This document shows, piece after piece, positions 1 to 9,451 of a DNA stretch of 64,000 nt (positions are counted from its first letter, which is position 1; each line of letters opens with the position of its first letter). The DNA comes from Streptomyces niveus. Its GTDB lineage: Bacteria > Actinomycetota > Actinomycetes > Streptomycetales > Streptomycetaceae. Location of the stretch: NCBI RefSeq assembly GCF_001723055.1, contig NZ_MDCR01000161.1, positions 1-64,000 of the forward strand, read 5' to 3'. The translations under genes were made by a program, and so were the position numbers. Below the pieces are notes generated by a model. That model saw nothing but the letters and a program-made list of their open reading frames with translations, was not told the origin of the DNA and ran no database searches.

Positions 1-806
1 TGGAGCCCCACCGCCCCGACCCGCCCGGCGATCCGGTCGAGCAGGCCGAACTCCCGCTGCTCACGCACCCGTTGGGCGCGGCGGGCGCTCTCGGTGCTGA
101 CGTGTCCCAGCAGCGCGGTGTCGGCGTCGGCGACCGCCCGCCGCAGCAGGGAGCGCAGTCGCTCGTACGCGCGTACGTCCTCGTGGTCGTGGCGTGGTGC
201 CGGCAGTGACAGGGTGTCGACGGGGCTTCCCCCGCCGAGGGCGCAGCCCACCACGACGGCGGGCGGCAGCGCTTCGCCGAGGACTTCCAGTACGCGGCCC
301 TCCCGCTGCGCGAACAGCAGTGGCCCGCCGCCGAGCATGAGCGGGTCGGACGCCCGCTCGGCACGTACGGCGAGACGGGCGATCGTGGCGGGCGGCAGTC
401 GCAGGCCGTACGCGTCGGCGACCGCGCGTATCGCGGCGATGACGTCGCTGCTGGACGAGCCCATACCCAGCCCCAGCGGGACGTCACCGCTGAGGGTCAA
501 CTCCCCGCCTCGGCACGGTGCCCGGCCGCGCGGGGCCGCGCACTCCTCGATCGCCAGCGCCGCCGCCCGCAGCGCCTTCGTACGGTCGGCCGGGTACACC
601 GTGAGCTGTCCGGGCGAGTTGCCGGGCCCGGGCGTGAACTCGGCGCGGGTGCCGGGTCCTTGCATCGGGATCGTCACCAGGCCGGCGCAGGGGCGGTCGT
701 TCTCGTCGAGGAAGACGCCTTGCAGGATCTCGCCGTGGTGGCACGCGGCGAACCCGACACCGACGCGACCGGCGCCGCCGCCACCCGTACCGCCGTACGC
801 CGTCAC
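1..806 (-). CDS. GHMP-family kinase (L-threonine/serine kinase-like), partial at window edge
   Basis: Reading from a GTG at 806 toward base 1 gives an uninterrupted frame that leaves the window. The glycine/serine-rich ATP loop of GHMP kinases is present (PLGLGMGSSSSD, about residues 112-123), and the layout resembles PduX-type L-threonine kinases. The GTG overlaps the stop of the upstream DUF364 gene (GTGA), so the two are translationally coupled. Known for the family: ATP-dependent phosphorylation of small hydroxy compounds. Inferred: phosphorylation of an amino-acid hydroxyl for a metal-regulated pathway, given the Fur/Zur-like box upstream. The exact substrate is unknown and the C-terminus is not visible. 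Confidence 0.75.
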   Translation of the reverse strand, partial: MTAYGGTGGGGAGRVGVGFAACHHGEILQGVFLDENDRPCAGLVTIPMQGPGTRAEFTPGPGNSPGQLTVYPADRTKALRAAALAIEECAAPRGRAPCRGGELTLSGDVPLGLGMGSSSSDVIAAIRAVADAYGLRLPPATIARLAVRAERASDPLMLGGGPLLFAQREGRVLEVLGEALPPAVVVGCALGGGSPVDTLSLPAPRHDHEDVRAYERLRSLLRRAVADADTALLGHVSTESARRAQRVREQREFGLLDRIAGRVGAVGL

Positions 807-1639
807 GAGTCGTCCGCCGCGCGGTAGCGGTACAGCGTCGTCGGCCCGGCGTCGAACTGCGAGAACGGGAAGGGCTCCGCGGACAGGGCGGCGACCCCCG
901 CCCCCAGGAAGGCCCGCGCCACCGCGCTGCCCGTCTGCGCGTAGACGATCAGCGGTACGCCGCGTTCGCGGCAGCGCGACAGGACGGTGTCGAACGTGCC
1001 GTTGCTCAGCGTCATCCCGGTGGCGATCACCGCGTCGGCACTCCCGAGCACGTGCTCCATGTCGTCGCTGACCGGGTCTCCCCACTGCGTCCGCCGCAGG
1101 TTGAAGTCGCACGGCAGCGGGACCCCGCCCCGCTCACGGATCGCCGCCACCAACGGGTTGACCACACCGATGAGTCCGACCTTCGCGCCGTCCGGGCTGT
1201 CCAGCAGACCGGCGATGGCGGCGTCCCGTGCCTTCGCCCGGACCTCGGGAGAGCCGGCGGGCAGCGGCACGGCCTCGGCCCGTATCGCACCCCGGTGCGG
1301 CTGGACTTCGGCGAGGTAGGCGTCAAGGGCGGCGATCCGCAACGGGCGTGGGCCCTTCCGCAGGAGGACGTGCAACGGCATGCCCGACGCGTCCCGGCAC
1401 ACACCAGGATCGACCTCACCCGCCTCGAAGGCGCACGCGCCGAACGCACCTCCGAGCCGGACGAGTACGTACTGGTTGAGATAGGTCGTGTCACCGCCCG
1501 CCAGCCGCGTTCCGTGGTGCAGCCAGAACGCGCTCGTGGCGACGAGTCCGGCGGGGTCGGGGCCGTGTTCCCCGGCCAGTACGGCGGCGAACAGGTCCTC
1601 GACGGAGCCGGGGCGCGGGGGAGCGCCACCCGCGGTCAT
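803..1639 (-). CDS. DUF364/DUF4213 Rossmann-like (putative heavy-metal chelation) protein
   Basis: This 278-residue protein starts at an ATG at 1639. Its C-terminal half reads like the DUF364 Rossmann-type domain: a segment around VGLIGVVNPLVAAI, then an acidic/asparagine region, then ADAVIATGMTLSNGTFDTVL near the end. The N-terminal part matches the DUF4213-type region (NQYVLVRLGGAFGACAFE). Family function is not established; members often sit in metallophore or metal-handling loci. The stop overlaps the GTG of the GHMP kinase. The promoter region is shared with the divergent MFS exporter and contains an AT-rich inverted repeat of Fur/Zur type, so metal-dependent regulation is likely (inference). 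Confidence 0.7.
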   Translation of the reverse strand: MTAGGAPPRPGSVEDLFAAVLAGEHGPDPAGLVATSAFWLHHGTRLAGGDTTYLNQYVLVRLGGAFGACAFEAGEVDPGVCRDASGMPLHVLLRKGPRPLRIAALDAYLAEVQPHRGAIRAEAVPLPAGSPEVRAKARDAAIAGLLDSPDGAKVGLIGVVNPLVAAIRERGGVPLPCDFNLRRTQWGDPVSDDMEHVLGSADAVIATGMTLSNGTFDTVLSRCRERGVPLIVYAQTGSAVARAFLGAGVAALSAEPFPFSQFDAGPTTLYRYRAADDS

Positions 1640-1746
1640 GCCCGGTCTCCTCGGGCCAAGGTGCAGACATCCAGGCGCACTTCGGGGAACTCCTCGACGG
1701 TAGGGGGCAGTGAGGGGGCGGCCGTCGCCGGTCGCGCAGCCCGTAC

Positions 1747-1766
1747 TATAACGATAATCATTTTCA
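1747..1766. promoter_or_regulatory. Fur/Zur-like metal box between divergent genes
   Basis: An AT-rich island in very GC-rich surroundings reads TATAACGATAATCATTTTCA. On the other strand this is TGAAAATGATTATCGTTATA, an imperfect inverted repeat close to the actinobacterial Zur box and also similar to a classic Fur box. It lies about 35 bp upstream of the MFS start and about 110 bp upstream of the DUF364 start, so it could repress both. Whether Zur, Fur or DmdR binds cannot be told from sequence alone. Confidence 0.6.
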
Positions 1767-1799
1767 AGAAGCCAGCCCCGACCGAAGGAGCACCCCGCC

Positions 1800-3041
1800 G
1801 TGCCGACATCGCCCCCAGCGGTCCTCGCGAGAAACGGTCCGCCCCGCCCGCCGTCCGTTCTGCGCGACACCGCCTTCCTCAGGCTGTGGACGGGCACCAC
1901 GGCGTCGGGTCTGGCGACCTGGGCCCTGCCGTTCGTACTCGGCCTCGCCGTGCTCGACCGCACGCTGTCCCCCACCGGACTCGGCCTGCTGCTGGCCGCC
2001 CGGACGGCCGGATTCCTGCTGGCCGTTCCCGTCGGCGGGGTGCTGGCCGACCGGCACTCCCGCCGGGGCGTCGTCCTGTGGTCGGGCCTGGCAGCGGCCG
2101 GCGCCGCCCCGCTGATCGCGGTCGGCCTCGGCACCTCGCTTCCGCTGATGTGCGTCGCCGCCGGTGTGGCGGGCGCGGGGCAGGGGGCCTGCCGGCCGGC
2201 CTTCCAGGCGCTGACCGCCGAGGTCGTCGACGCCGACCGCAGGCAGCAGGCCAACGCCGCCATGACCCTCTCGGTCCGCGTCACCACCCTCACCGGGCCC
2301 GCGCTGACGGCCCTGCTCGGCACGGTGCTCGACATCTGGGCGCTGCTGGTCGGCATCGCGCTGCTGTGGCTCGTCGCGGCACTCGTCCCGGGCGCCGGCA
2401 CCCGGGGCGCGCCTGCCGCGCCGCGCCAACACACCGCGTTCTTCGCGGAGTTCGCCGACGGGATACGCGAAGCGCGCAGGCACCCCTGGTTCCTGACGAC
2501 GCTCGGCGCGCTGACGGCGGTCATCGCCACCGGCTACTCCGCGACGGGCGTCGCCCTGCCGCTGGTCAGCCGCGACCGGTACGAGACCGGTGTCCTGCTC
2601 GCCGCGGCCACCACCGCGTACACGGCGGGCGCCCTCGGCGGCGCCCTGCTCATGGCCCGCTGGCGCCCGCGCGCCCAGGGCTGGGCCGCGCTCGCCGGGC
2701 TGGCCGCGTACGGGTTCGCACCGCTGAGCCTGGTGTTCCCCGTACACCCCGTCGTGGTCGTGGCCGCCTACGTCGTCGCCGGATTCGGGATCGAACTCTT
2801 CAACGTGCCCTGGTTCACGGCGACCCAGCGCGAGGTCGCGCCGGACCGGCTGGCCCGGGTCACCTCGCTGGACTTCATGCTGTCGTACGGGCTGGCGCCG
2901 CTCGGCCTCGTCCTCATCGCCCCCGCCATCGACGCGTTCGGCCCCCGGCCGGTACTCGCCGGCTGCGCGCTGGTCTGCTTCCTCGCCCCGGCCCTGGCCG
3001 CGCTCGTCCCCAGCGCGCGCCGCTTCTCAGCCGTGCGGTGA
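1800..3041 (+). CDS. MFS transporter, probable small-molecule exporter
   Basis: This 413-residue protein starts with GTG after a GAAGGAG ribosome site. It has about twelve hydrophobic segments and the MFS loop 2-3 signature region (GGVLADRHSRRGVV, about residues 78-91), with the usual length for the family. It resembles enterobactin-exporter (EntS)-like permeases in overall form. It is divergent from the DUF364/GHMP pair across the Fur/Zur-like box, which suggests export of a metal-chelating product made by that locus (inference). Its 3' end overlaps the convergent XRE-cupin gene by 15 bp. Confidence 0.8.
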   Translation: MPTSPPAVLARNGPPRPPSVLRDTAFLRLWTGTTASGLATWALPFVLGLAVLDRTLSPTGLGLLLAARTAGFLLAVPVGGVLADRHSRRGVVLWSGLAAAGAAPLIAVGLGTSLPLMCVAAGVAGAGQGACRPAFQALTAEVVDADRRQQANAAMTLSVRVTTLTGPALTALLGTVLDIWALLVGIALLWLVAALVPGAGTRGAPAAPRQHTAFFAEFADGIREARRHPWFLTTLGALTAVIATGYSATGVALPLVSRDRYETGVLLAAATTAYTAGALGGALLMARWRPRAQGWAALAGLAAYGFAPLSLVFPVHPVVVVAAYVVAGFGIELFNVPWFTATQREVAPDRLARVTSLDFMLSYGLAPLGLVLIAPAIDAFGPRPVLAGCALVCFLAPALAALVPSARRFSAVR

Positions 3042-3626
3042 CGGGGGCTCGCCGGGCGGCGTACGGAGATGGGCCCGCGTCCCCTGCGGGCCGAACACGA
3101 TGAGCAGTTCGACCGCGCCGCCGTCGGCGCTGCCCAGCCAGTGCGGCAGGGACGTGTCGAACTCGGCCGCCTCGCCGGGCGACAACGTCAGATCACGTTC
3201 ACCGAGCAGCAGCCGCAGCCGGCCGTTGAGCACATAGACCCACTCGAAGCCCTCGTGCGTCTGCGGGGTCGGTTCGAGCGGCCGCGGCCGGGCCGGGATG
3301 ATCATCTTGAACGCCTGGGTGCCGCCCGGCCGCCGGGACAACGGGACGAAGACCATCCCGAAGCGCCGTACCGGCTTCAGATGGATCCGGGGATCGCCGG
3401 TGCGCGGCGCGCCCACGAGGTCGTCCAGCGGCACGTCGTACATACGGGCCAGCGGCAGCAGCAACTCCAGGGTCGCCCGGCGCCGCCCGCTCTCCAGCCG
3501 GGACAGGGTGCTCTCCGAGACGCCGGTCACCGCCGCGAGGTCGGCGAGGGTGATACCGCGCTCACGACGCAGCGCCCGCAGCCGGGGCCCGACGGCGTCG
3601 AGCACGTCCTCCGATTCGCGGTCCAC
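3027..3626 (-). CDS. XRE-family transcriptional regulator with C-terminal cupin domain
   Basis: The 199-residue product has a helix-turn-helix near residues 13-65 (ITLADLAAVTGVSESTLSRLE) and a cupin_2 barrel at about residues 115-190 (EGFEWVYVLNGRLRLLLGE; PHWLGS). This two-domain plan is typical of MsrR/SutR-like regulators that sense a small ligand in the cupin. The GTG start at 3626 follows the conserved N-terminus; longer upstream codons lack family similarity. It converges on, and overlaps, the MFS gene. The target is unknown. Confidence 0.85.
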   Translation of the reverse strand: MDRESEDVLDAVGPRLRALRRERGITLADLAAVTGVSESTLSRLESGRRRATLELLLPLARMYDVPLDDLVGAPRTGDPRIHLKPVRRFGMVFVPLSRRPGGTQAFKMIIPARPRPLEPTPQTHEGFEWVYVLNGRLRLLLGERDLTLSPGEAAEFDTSLPHWLGSADGGAVELLIVFGPQGTRAHLRTPPGEPPSPHG

Positions 3627-3796
3627 CCGGTCATCTTGCCGGAACCGCAAGTTTCCGTGCGAGTTCGCGGGGGCCGGACGAGACTGCGACGCATGCCCGG
3701 ACACCGCCCACCACCCGCGCACTCCCCTCGAACCCGACCGGGCGACCGTCCCGCCGCACCGCCTGAACGCGGCGCGGCATCCCGCGAGGAGGCACC

Positions 3797-4294
3797 ATGC
3801 CCACCACACCCCGCCGCACCCGCCGCGACACCCCGCCGCCCCGGACCGGGCACACCGAGGCCGAGGTGCTCCGCGGCTTCCTCGACTACCTGCGCCACTC
3901 GATCGCCGCGAAGGTCGAAGGCGCCCCGGAACCGGCGGTCCGCACCGCGGGAGTGCCCTCCGGTACGAATCTGCTCGGCCTGCTCAACCACCTCGACGGC
4001 GTCGAGCGCGCGACGTTCCTCGGGGAGCGGGTCACCGACTGGCAGTCGACCTTCCACGCCACCCCCGCCGACAGCGTGGCCGACGTCGTCGCCCGCTACC
4101 GGGAGACGGTCGAGCGCGCCAACGACGTACTCGACGGATGCGCCGACCTGGGCGCACCGCTTCCCCGCCCCCGGCCGGACACCCCTGCCCCCAGCGTCCG
4201 TTGGGCACTCACCCACCTCATCGAGGAGACCGGCCGCCATGCCGGCCACGCGGACATCCTCCGCGAACTGATCGACGGCGCGACCGGACGCTGA
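3797..4294 (+). CDS. DinB/DUF664-family protein (mycothiol-dependent transferase-like)
   Basis: This 165-residue protein has a strong GAGGAGG ribosome site 5-11 bp upstream. Its four-helix DinB pattern shows the metal-site style histidines: NLLGLLNHLDGVER (His near residue 62) and THLIEETGRHAGHADILRE near the C-terminus (His pair around residues 149-152). Actinobacterial DUF664/DinB proteins include mycothiol-dependent S-transferases and isomerases that bind one divalent metal. The substrate is not predictable. The gene diverges from the XRE-cupin gene with a 170-bp gap, so that regulator may control it (inference). Confidence 0.8.
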   Translation: MPTTPRRTRRDTPPPRTGHTEAEVLRGFLDYLRHSIAAKVEGAPEPAVRTAGVPSGTNLLGLLNHLDGVERATFLGERVTDWQSTFHATPADSVADVVARYRETVERANDVLDGCADLGAPLPRPRPDTPAPSVRWALTHLIEETGRHAGHADILRELIDGATGR

Positions 4295-4416
4295 CCCGCC
4301 GCCGCCCCGCTGCCGCGAGCGCGTCCGGCCGACCCGGTCGGCCCCCGGCCTGGCCGCTTGTGGGGCATACCAGGCACACTTCAGTCATCGCGTTCCGGCC
4401 AGCAGAAGGATGAACC

Positions 4417-5001
4417 ATGATCACGCTTACGAAGGAAGATGGTCCCGCGGATCTGGACGGGGTGACACATCTGTCCATCGGGGTGTCCTGGGACCCGACC
4501 GTCGGAAGCAGCGGTGGAATCCTTGGCAAGCTCCGCCAGAAGGCCGGCACCGACCTCGATCTGATAGCCATCGCGGTGCAGGGCGCCGACCCCGTACGGC
4601 TGGCCGGGCTGGACTCCCTCGACCCGATGGGCAACGGCTCGCTGGTGCACAGCGGCGACAACCAGACGGGGAAGGGGGACGGGGACGACGAGACGGTGAC
4701 GGTCGAGTTCTCCCGCGTACCGACCAACATCACGTCGATCGTGTTCGTCGCCGCCGCCTACAAGAAGCGCAGTTCCTTCCAGAGCGCGCGCAACATCAGC
4801 TTCAAGGTGTACGACGCGACGGGCGGCAGCGTCCAGCAGGTCGCCGACATCTGGCCGAGCCTGCTCAGCGACGACAACGGCTGCGTGGTGGCCAAGGCGG
4901 TCCGCGAGGGCGCGAACTGGAAGCTCCAGGTCATCAACGAGACGGGCAAGATCAAGCAGGGCGACGAGCAGGCCCTGATGCGCTTCGCCGTCAGCAAGTA
5001 G
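4417..5001 (+). CDS. TerD-family stress/tellurium-resistance protein
   Basis: The 194-residue product is a full-length TerD domain. It begins MITLTKEDGP and carries the calcium-binding acidic patch typical of TerD (SGDNQTGKGDGDDETVTV, about residues 80-97) and the ISFKVYD segment. A clear AGAAGGA ribosome site precedes the ATG. Ter proteins bind calcium and are linked to tellurite, phage and envelope stress and to differentiation in Streptomyces; no other ter genes are adjacent, so it is an orphan copy. The 3' end overlaps the convergent membrane-protein gene by 11 bp. Confidence 0.9.
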   Translation: MITLTKEDGPADLDGVTHLSIGVSWDPTVGSSGGILGKLRQKAGTDLDLIAIAVQGADPVRLAGLDSLDPMGNGSLVHSGDNQTGKGDGDDETVTVEFSRVPTNITSIVFVAAAYKKRSSFQSARNISFKVYDATGGSVQQVADIWPSLLSDDNGCVVAKAVREGANWKLQVINETGKIKQGDEQALMRFAVSK

Positions 5002-5599
5002 CGCGGGCCGTCGCGCGCGGACCGGACACCGCGTAAGCGGCGGTGCCGGTGGCGAGCAGTACCGCACCGGTCCACGCGGCGGAGCCGGACCCGGCCGGAG
5101 CCAGCAGCCAGCCGGTGACGCCGCCGGGCGGGTGCGGGACGAACAGGGTGAGCGCCAGCCAGCCGACGGGCGGCAGCCACGCGTACGTGGCGCCGAACAG
5201 GACGGCGCCGAGCGCTGCCAGCCCGGCCAGCCCGGCGCTGCCCCGCAGCAGGAACGCGGCCGTCGGCTGCTGCCCGGCCGTCTGCGCCGCCAGCAGGGTG
5301 CCCGCGACGGCGGCGGCGATCAGCACCACGTGCGCCGCCCGCCTGGGCCACCAGCGGATCGCCGCCGTACGGTCCAGGCCGGCGTCCTGGCCGCCGAGTC
5401 CGGGGGCCGCCGCCGTCACACCGGCCACGACGGCCAGCGCGATCAGCCGGGGGTCGGTGGCGCCGTCGCCTGCCGCCACGGCCGCCCCGAGCAGGGCCGC
5501 CGTGCCGAGGAGGGCGGCGGCTGCCGCCGGGAGCCCGCGCGAACGCGCGTACAGGATCGGCCAGTTCATCATCGGCCGGTTCATCATCGGCCGGTTCAT
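4991..5599 (-). CDS. small membrane protein of ABC transporter operon
   Basis: This 202-residue hydrophobic protein has about six membrane segments and no recognised catalytic motif. The ATG at 5599 overlaps the stop of the ABC permease (ATGA), making it the last gene of the sigma/anti-sigma/ABC operon. It probably acts with the preceding permease as an accessory membrane subunit (inference from position). The N-terminus is odd: three tandem copies of a five-residue unit (MNRPM), each coded by a 15-bp repeat that begins with ATG, so several in-frame starts are available. Confidence 0.65.
   Translation of the reverse strand: MNRPMMNRPMMNWPILYARSRGLPAAAAALLGTAALLGAAVAAGDGATDPRLIALAVVAGVTAAAPGLGGQDAGLDRTAAIRWWPRRAAHVVLIAAAVAGTLLAAQTAGQQPTAAFLLRGSAGLAGLAALGAVLFGATYAWLPPVGWLALTLFVPHPPGGVTGWLLAPAGSGSAAWTGAVLLATGTAAYAVSGPRATARATC
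5555..5599 (-). repeat. 15-bp tandem repeat carrying start codons (x3)
   Basis: The unit ATGAACCGGCCGATG occurs twice perfectly and a third time with two substitutions, directly at the coupled start of the membrane-protein gene. It encodes MNRPM, MNRPM, MNWPI. Slippage would change the N-terminal length without shifting frame. Confidence 0.9.
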
Positions 5600-6977
5600 C
5601 GCGCCGAACCCCCGGCGAGTTCGTCGGGATAGGTGAACTCGCAGCCGAGCGCCGCCTCGCGCACCTCGGCCGCCCGGCTCCGCCGCTCGGCCGGACTCAG
5701 CGCCATGAACCGCTCCCAGGTCTGCCGCGTGGATGCGCGGTACTCGTCGGCGTCGTACACATCGGCGTCGATGACCCGGAACTCGCCGAGCGCCCAGCTC
5801 GCCAGCACGCTCTGCACCACGAGCGTTTCGCCGCTGCCGAACTCCCGGGCGGTGCTGGCCGTACAGCTCGGCGCGATCCCCTCGCCGACCAGCCTGCGCA
5901 GCAGTTGGCCGCCCTTCGCCGCGCCGATCTGCGGGTCCTCGAAGTTGAAGAGGACGGAGTCCGCTTCGAGCCGCCGGTTCTCCATCAGGGCACGGGGCGC
6001 GGTCTCTTCGCGTACGCGGCGGGGCGCGTCGTCGCCGAGAGCCTTGTCCAGCACCCGCAGTGCCTCGGTGGCCGTGGGCGCGAGGGCGGCCAGCCGGTCG
6101 TGCCGGATCTCGCTGACGCACACGGGTCCCTCGCACGCGGGCGAGGCGGCGGCGGTGTCCACCCGGTAGCTGCCCGCCGGGTCGCCCGGCAGCACCAGCA
6201 GAGCGAGTACGGCTCCGCCCAGCGCGGGCACCACGGCGGTCAGCCGGGCCCGGGCGCGGGTGGCGGTCAGCAGCGCGAACCCGGTGGCCGACAGGCCGAG
6301 CAGCCACAGCGCCTGGCCGAGGTGTACGGCGCCGGTGAGGGTGAGCAGCACCTGCCGGGGCTGGGCCACCACGGGGGAGAGCTGCGACAGGAGGTGGGGC
6401 GCGGTGTTGGCGGCGGGCAGCCGGCCGTCGCTGTTCTGCATCAGCGTGATGTTCACCGCGAGAAGCAGGACCACGACCAACGGCGGGGTCAGCGGTGACG
6501 GCAGGGTCCGCGCCGCCCCCATACCGAGCAGCGCGGCGGCCAGGAGGGCGAGGAGCGCGACCGCCGAGATGGGCAGCCAGCCCAGGGAGGTGACGGTGGT
6601 CGTACCGAGCGCCACCTGAACGCCGCCCCACAGCAGCAGTGCGACGAATCCGGCCGTCAGCGCGAGGGTGATCGCCGTCGCGGGCGCCGCCGCACGCTGC
6701 CAGGCAGGCCGCGGGGTGGACGTCAGCAGCTCCGGCATCCGGGAGCGGTGGTCGCGCAGCGCGTACAGGGCGCCGACACCGCCGACCAGCGGCCACACGT
6801 ACGCGAGTACGACGCGGGTCCACAGCGCCATCGGAGTCCACTGGTCGGTCCACTGCACGGACGTGCCCCACCAGGGTCCGTTCAGGGCGTACAGGAATCC
6901 GAGGCCGCCGGCCAGGACGACGAGGCCGGCCCAGGGGGCGGCGGAGCGCAGGAGTTCGGTGCGCAGGACGCGGAGGT

Positions 6978-6981
<4 letters not shown>
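5596..6981 (-). CDS. ABC transporter permease-like membrane protein
   Basis: This 461-residue protein starts at GTG 6981, overlapping the ATPase stop (GTGA). It has roughly six to seven transmembrane segments in residues 15-300 (for example AWVL-type helices around WAGLVVLAGGLGFLYAL and AVALLALLAAALLGMGAA). A soluble C-terminal part of about 150 residues follows, with two to four cysteines (SPACEGPVCVSEIRHDRL; APSCTAST). The layout fits ABC-2 type exporters that partner a separate ATPase. The C-terminal soluble domain is not recognised. It is coupled to the next membrane protein by ATGA. Confidence 0.75.
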
Positions 6982-7793
<812 letters not shown>

Positions 7794-7849
7794 CCGGTGC
7801 TCCTTCCGGGAGGTGAGGGAGGTGAGTGGGGTGGGCGAGGTGAGTGGGG

Positions 7850-8677
7850 TCAACGCGGGGCCCCCGGGGTGGTGTACGCCCGGCGCCGGGCGAGGATGAC
7901 GCCGACTCCGACGGCGAGCACCGCCGCCCAGCCGGGCAGCCGCTCGGGCTGGAGGAGGGGTGCGCGGTCCAGGGCGACCGCCGGGGCGAGGACCGCGGCC
8001 GTCCACAGCGCGCCCAGCACGGCGGTGGCGCGGCCGACGCCGATGACGCCGCCGAGGGCGAGCGCCGTCGCGGTGAGGGCGAGCGAGGGCAGCAGCCAGT
8101 GCGCGAGGGCGACACCGGTCAGCAGACCGGCGGCGAGATGGACGGGGAGCAGGACGGCGAGGACGGTCAGTGTGCGCCGCAGCAGCAGGGGCAGTCCGGC
8201 CCGGGGCGTGACGGCGGTCAGTTCGAACGCCGGGTCCAGGCCGCGCGACCAGGCCGCGGCGACCCCGGCGAGCGGGAGGGCGGGGGCGAGCAGCAGTACG
8301 GTCGGTACGGTGCGGGTCCAGTCGGCGGTGCGGTCCAGCAGCACCGCGACGACACTCACGCCGATGACCATGGCCAGCCAGGGCCCGAGCACGGGGGCGG
8401 CCCAGATCGCGGCGCGGCGCCGGCGGCGCGGGGCGGGGGCCGGGCCGTCGAGGTCCGGTTCCAGGCCGGCGCGGACGGTGGCGAGCAGGGCGGTGACGGC
8501 GGGCACCTCGGCCGCGAGGGCGGCCAGCCGCCGGCGGCAGCCGGGGCACCGCTCCAGGTGGGCCTCCACCGCCCACGCCTCGTCGGCCGACAAGTCGGCG
8601 TCGCCGTGCGCGTAACCGCGGACCAGCCTGCCGGACGGATGCTCCGTACCTCTTCCCTCACTCCTGGCCGCCCTCAT
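7850..8677 (-). CDS. zinc-finger (zf-HC2) membrane protein, probable anti-sigma factor
   Basis: This 275-residue protein has an N-terminal zf-HC2-like region (HLERCPGCRRRLAALAAEV, about residues 40-58), with the H-x3-C-x2-C arrangement of zinc-binding anti-sigma domains. About six hydrophobic segments follow. The ATG at 8677 overlaps the stop of the ECF sigma gene (ATGA), the normal arrangement for a sigma/anti-sigma pair. Inferred role: membrane-tethered restraint of that sigma factor, with release controlling the downstream ABC genes. Some members of this class are plain membrane proteins, so the anti-sigma role is a prediction. Confidence 0.75.
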   Translation of the reverse strand: MRAARSEGRGTEHPSGRLVRGYAHGDADLSADEAWAVEAHLERCPGCRRRLAALAAEVPAVTALLATVRAGLEPDLDGPAPAPRRRRRAAIWAAPVLGPWLAMVIGVSVVAVLLDRTADWTRTVPTVLLLAPALPLAGVAAAWSRGLDPAFELTAVTPRAGLPLLLRRTLTVLAVLLPVHLAAGLLTGVALAHWLLPSLALTATALALGGVIGVGRATAVLGALWTAAVLAPAVALDRAPLLQPERLPGWAAVLAVGVGVILARRRAYTTPGAPR

Positions 8678-9234
8678 GTCAGTGCCTTTCTCATCGCGAT
8701 CCGGGCCCGCCGGGCACGGGTCTTGACGGTGCCCTCGGGCATGTCGAGCAGGACGGCGGTCTCGCGCACCGACAGGCCGTCGAGCACCAGGGCCCGCAGC
8801 ACCAGCCGCAGTTCCGGTGCGAGGGTCCGCAGCGCGTCCCCGACGTCGCCGCCGACGGTTCCGGCCAGCGCCTCGTCCTCGGCGGCCGGGGCGGTGCCGC
8901 GTTCGGCGGCGGCGACCGGCGGTTCGGCGTGATGGGCGCGGCGCCGGAAGGCGTCGACCAGACGGTGGGCCGCGATCGTCCACAGCCAGCCGACACCGCT
9001 GCCGCCGACGGCACTTCCGGCGAAGGCGCCCGCCGCGCGCCAGACGGCGAGATAGGTCTCCTGCATGACCTCGGCGACGATCTGTTCGTCGGCGCAGCGG
9101 CGCCGCAGCCGCACCGCCAGCCAGGGCGAGGTACGCCGGTACAGCTCGTCGAACGCGCCCCGGTCGCCGGTCGCGACCCTGCGCAGGAGCTGTTCCTCGT
9201 CCAGCTCCGAGAGCTTCCTTCTACGTGGTCTCAC
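8674..9234 (-). CDS. RNA polymerase ECF-subfamily sigma factor
   Basis: This 186-residue sigma-70-like protein has region 2 near residues 24-92 (FDELYRRTSPWL; VAEVMQETYLAVWR; WLWTIAAHRLVD) and region 4 near residues 128-180 (LRALVLDGLSVRETAVLLDMPEGTVKTR, shown here only as the span; key helix residues VRET and EGTVKT). The GTG start at 9234 gives the usual ECF length. It is the first gene of a five-gene operon with anti-sigma-like and ABC genes. It probably activates its own operon promoter, although no promoter motif could be assigned with confidence. Confidence 0.9.
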   Translation of the reverse strand: MRPRRRKLSELDEEQLLRRVATGDRGAFDELYRRTSPWLAVRLRRRCADEQIVAEVMQETYLAVWRAAGAFAGSAVGGSGVGWLWTIAAHRLVDAFRRRAHHAEPPVAAAERGTAPAAEDEALAGTVGGDVGDALRTLAPELRLVLRALVLDGLSVRETAVLLDMPEGTVKTRARRARIAMRKALT

Positions 9235-9277
9235 ACCCGCCAGACGTGGGACCGGCGCGCCGGGTTCTCATAAACCA

Positions 9278-9291
9278 GTGACCTGTGTCAC
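9278..9291. promoter_or_regulatory. short inverted repeat in the sigma/dehydrogenase divergent region
   Basis: GTGAC-CTGT-GTCAC is a perfect 5-bp-arm inverted repeat. It lies 44 bp upstream of the ECF sigma start and 160 bp upstream of the divergent dehydrogenase, in a 217-bp gap. It has the size of a CRP-like or GntR-like half-site pair, but no regulator can be named. The rest of the gap shows nothing else recognisable. Confidence 0.35.
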
Positions 9292-9451
9292 ATAGTGGGT
9301 CCGTGGAGAAGTCCATGAGGTGGCCACCGACAACGGCTGATAGGCGCTGTTTCCCGGCAGTTGGGTCTGCGTTAGCGTCGACGGTCGAACACGGCTTTGC
9401 CTTGCACGGCTCCGGTGACACTCGTCACCGGACACCGATGGGGAGGTACCT

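Noticed and set aside
803-2530. Upstream extension of the DUF364 protein to 575 residues
   Set aside because: The extension crosses the metal box and runs antisense to the MFS gene; family similarity starts at the ATG at 1639.
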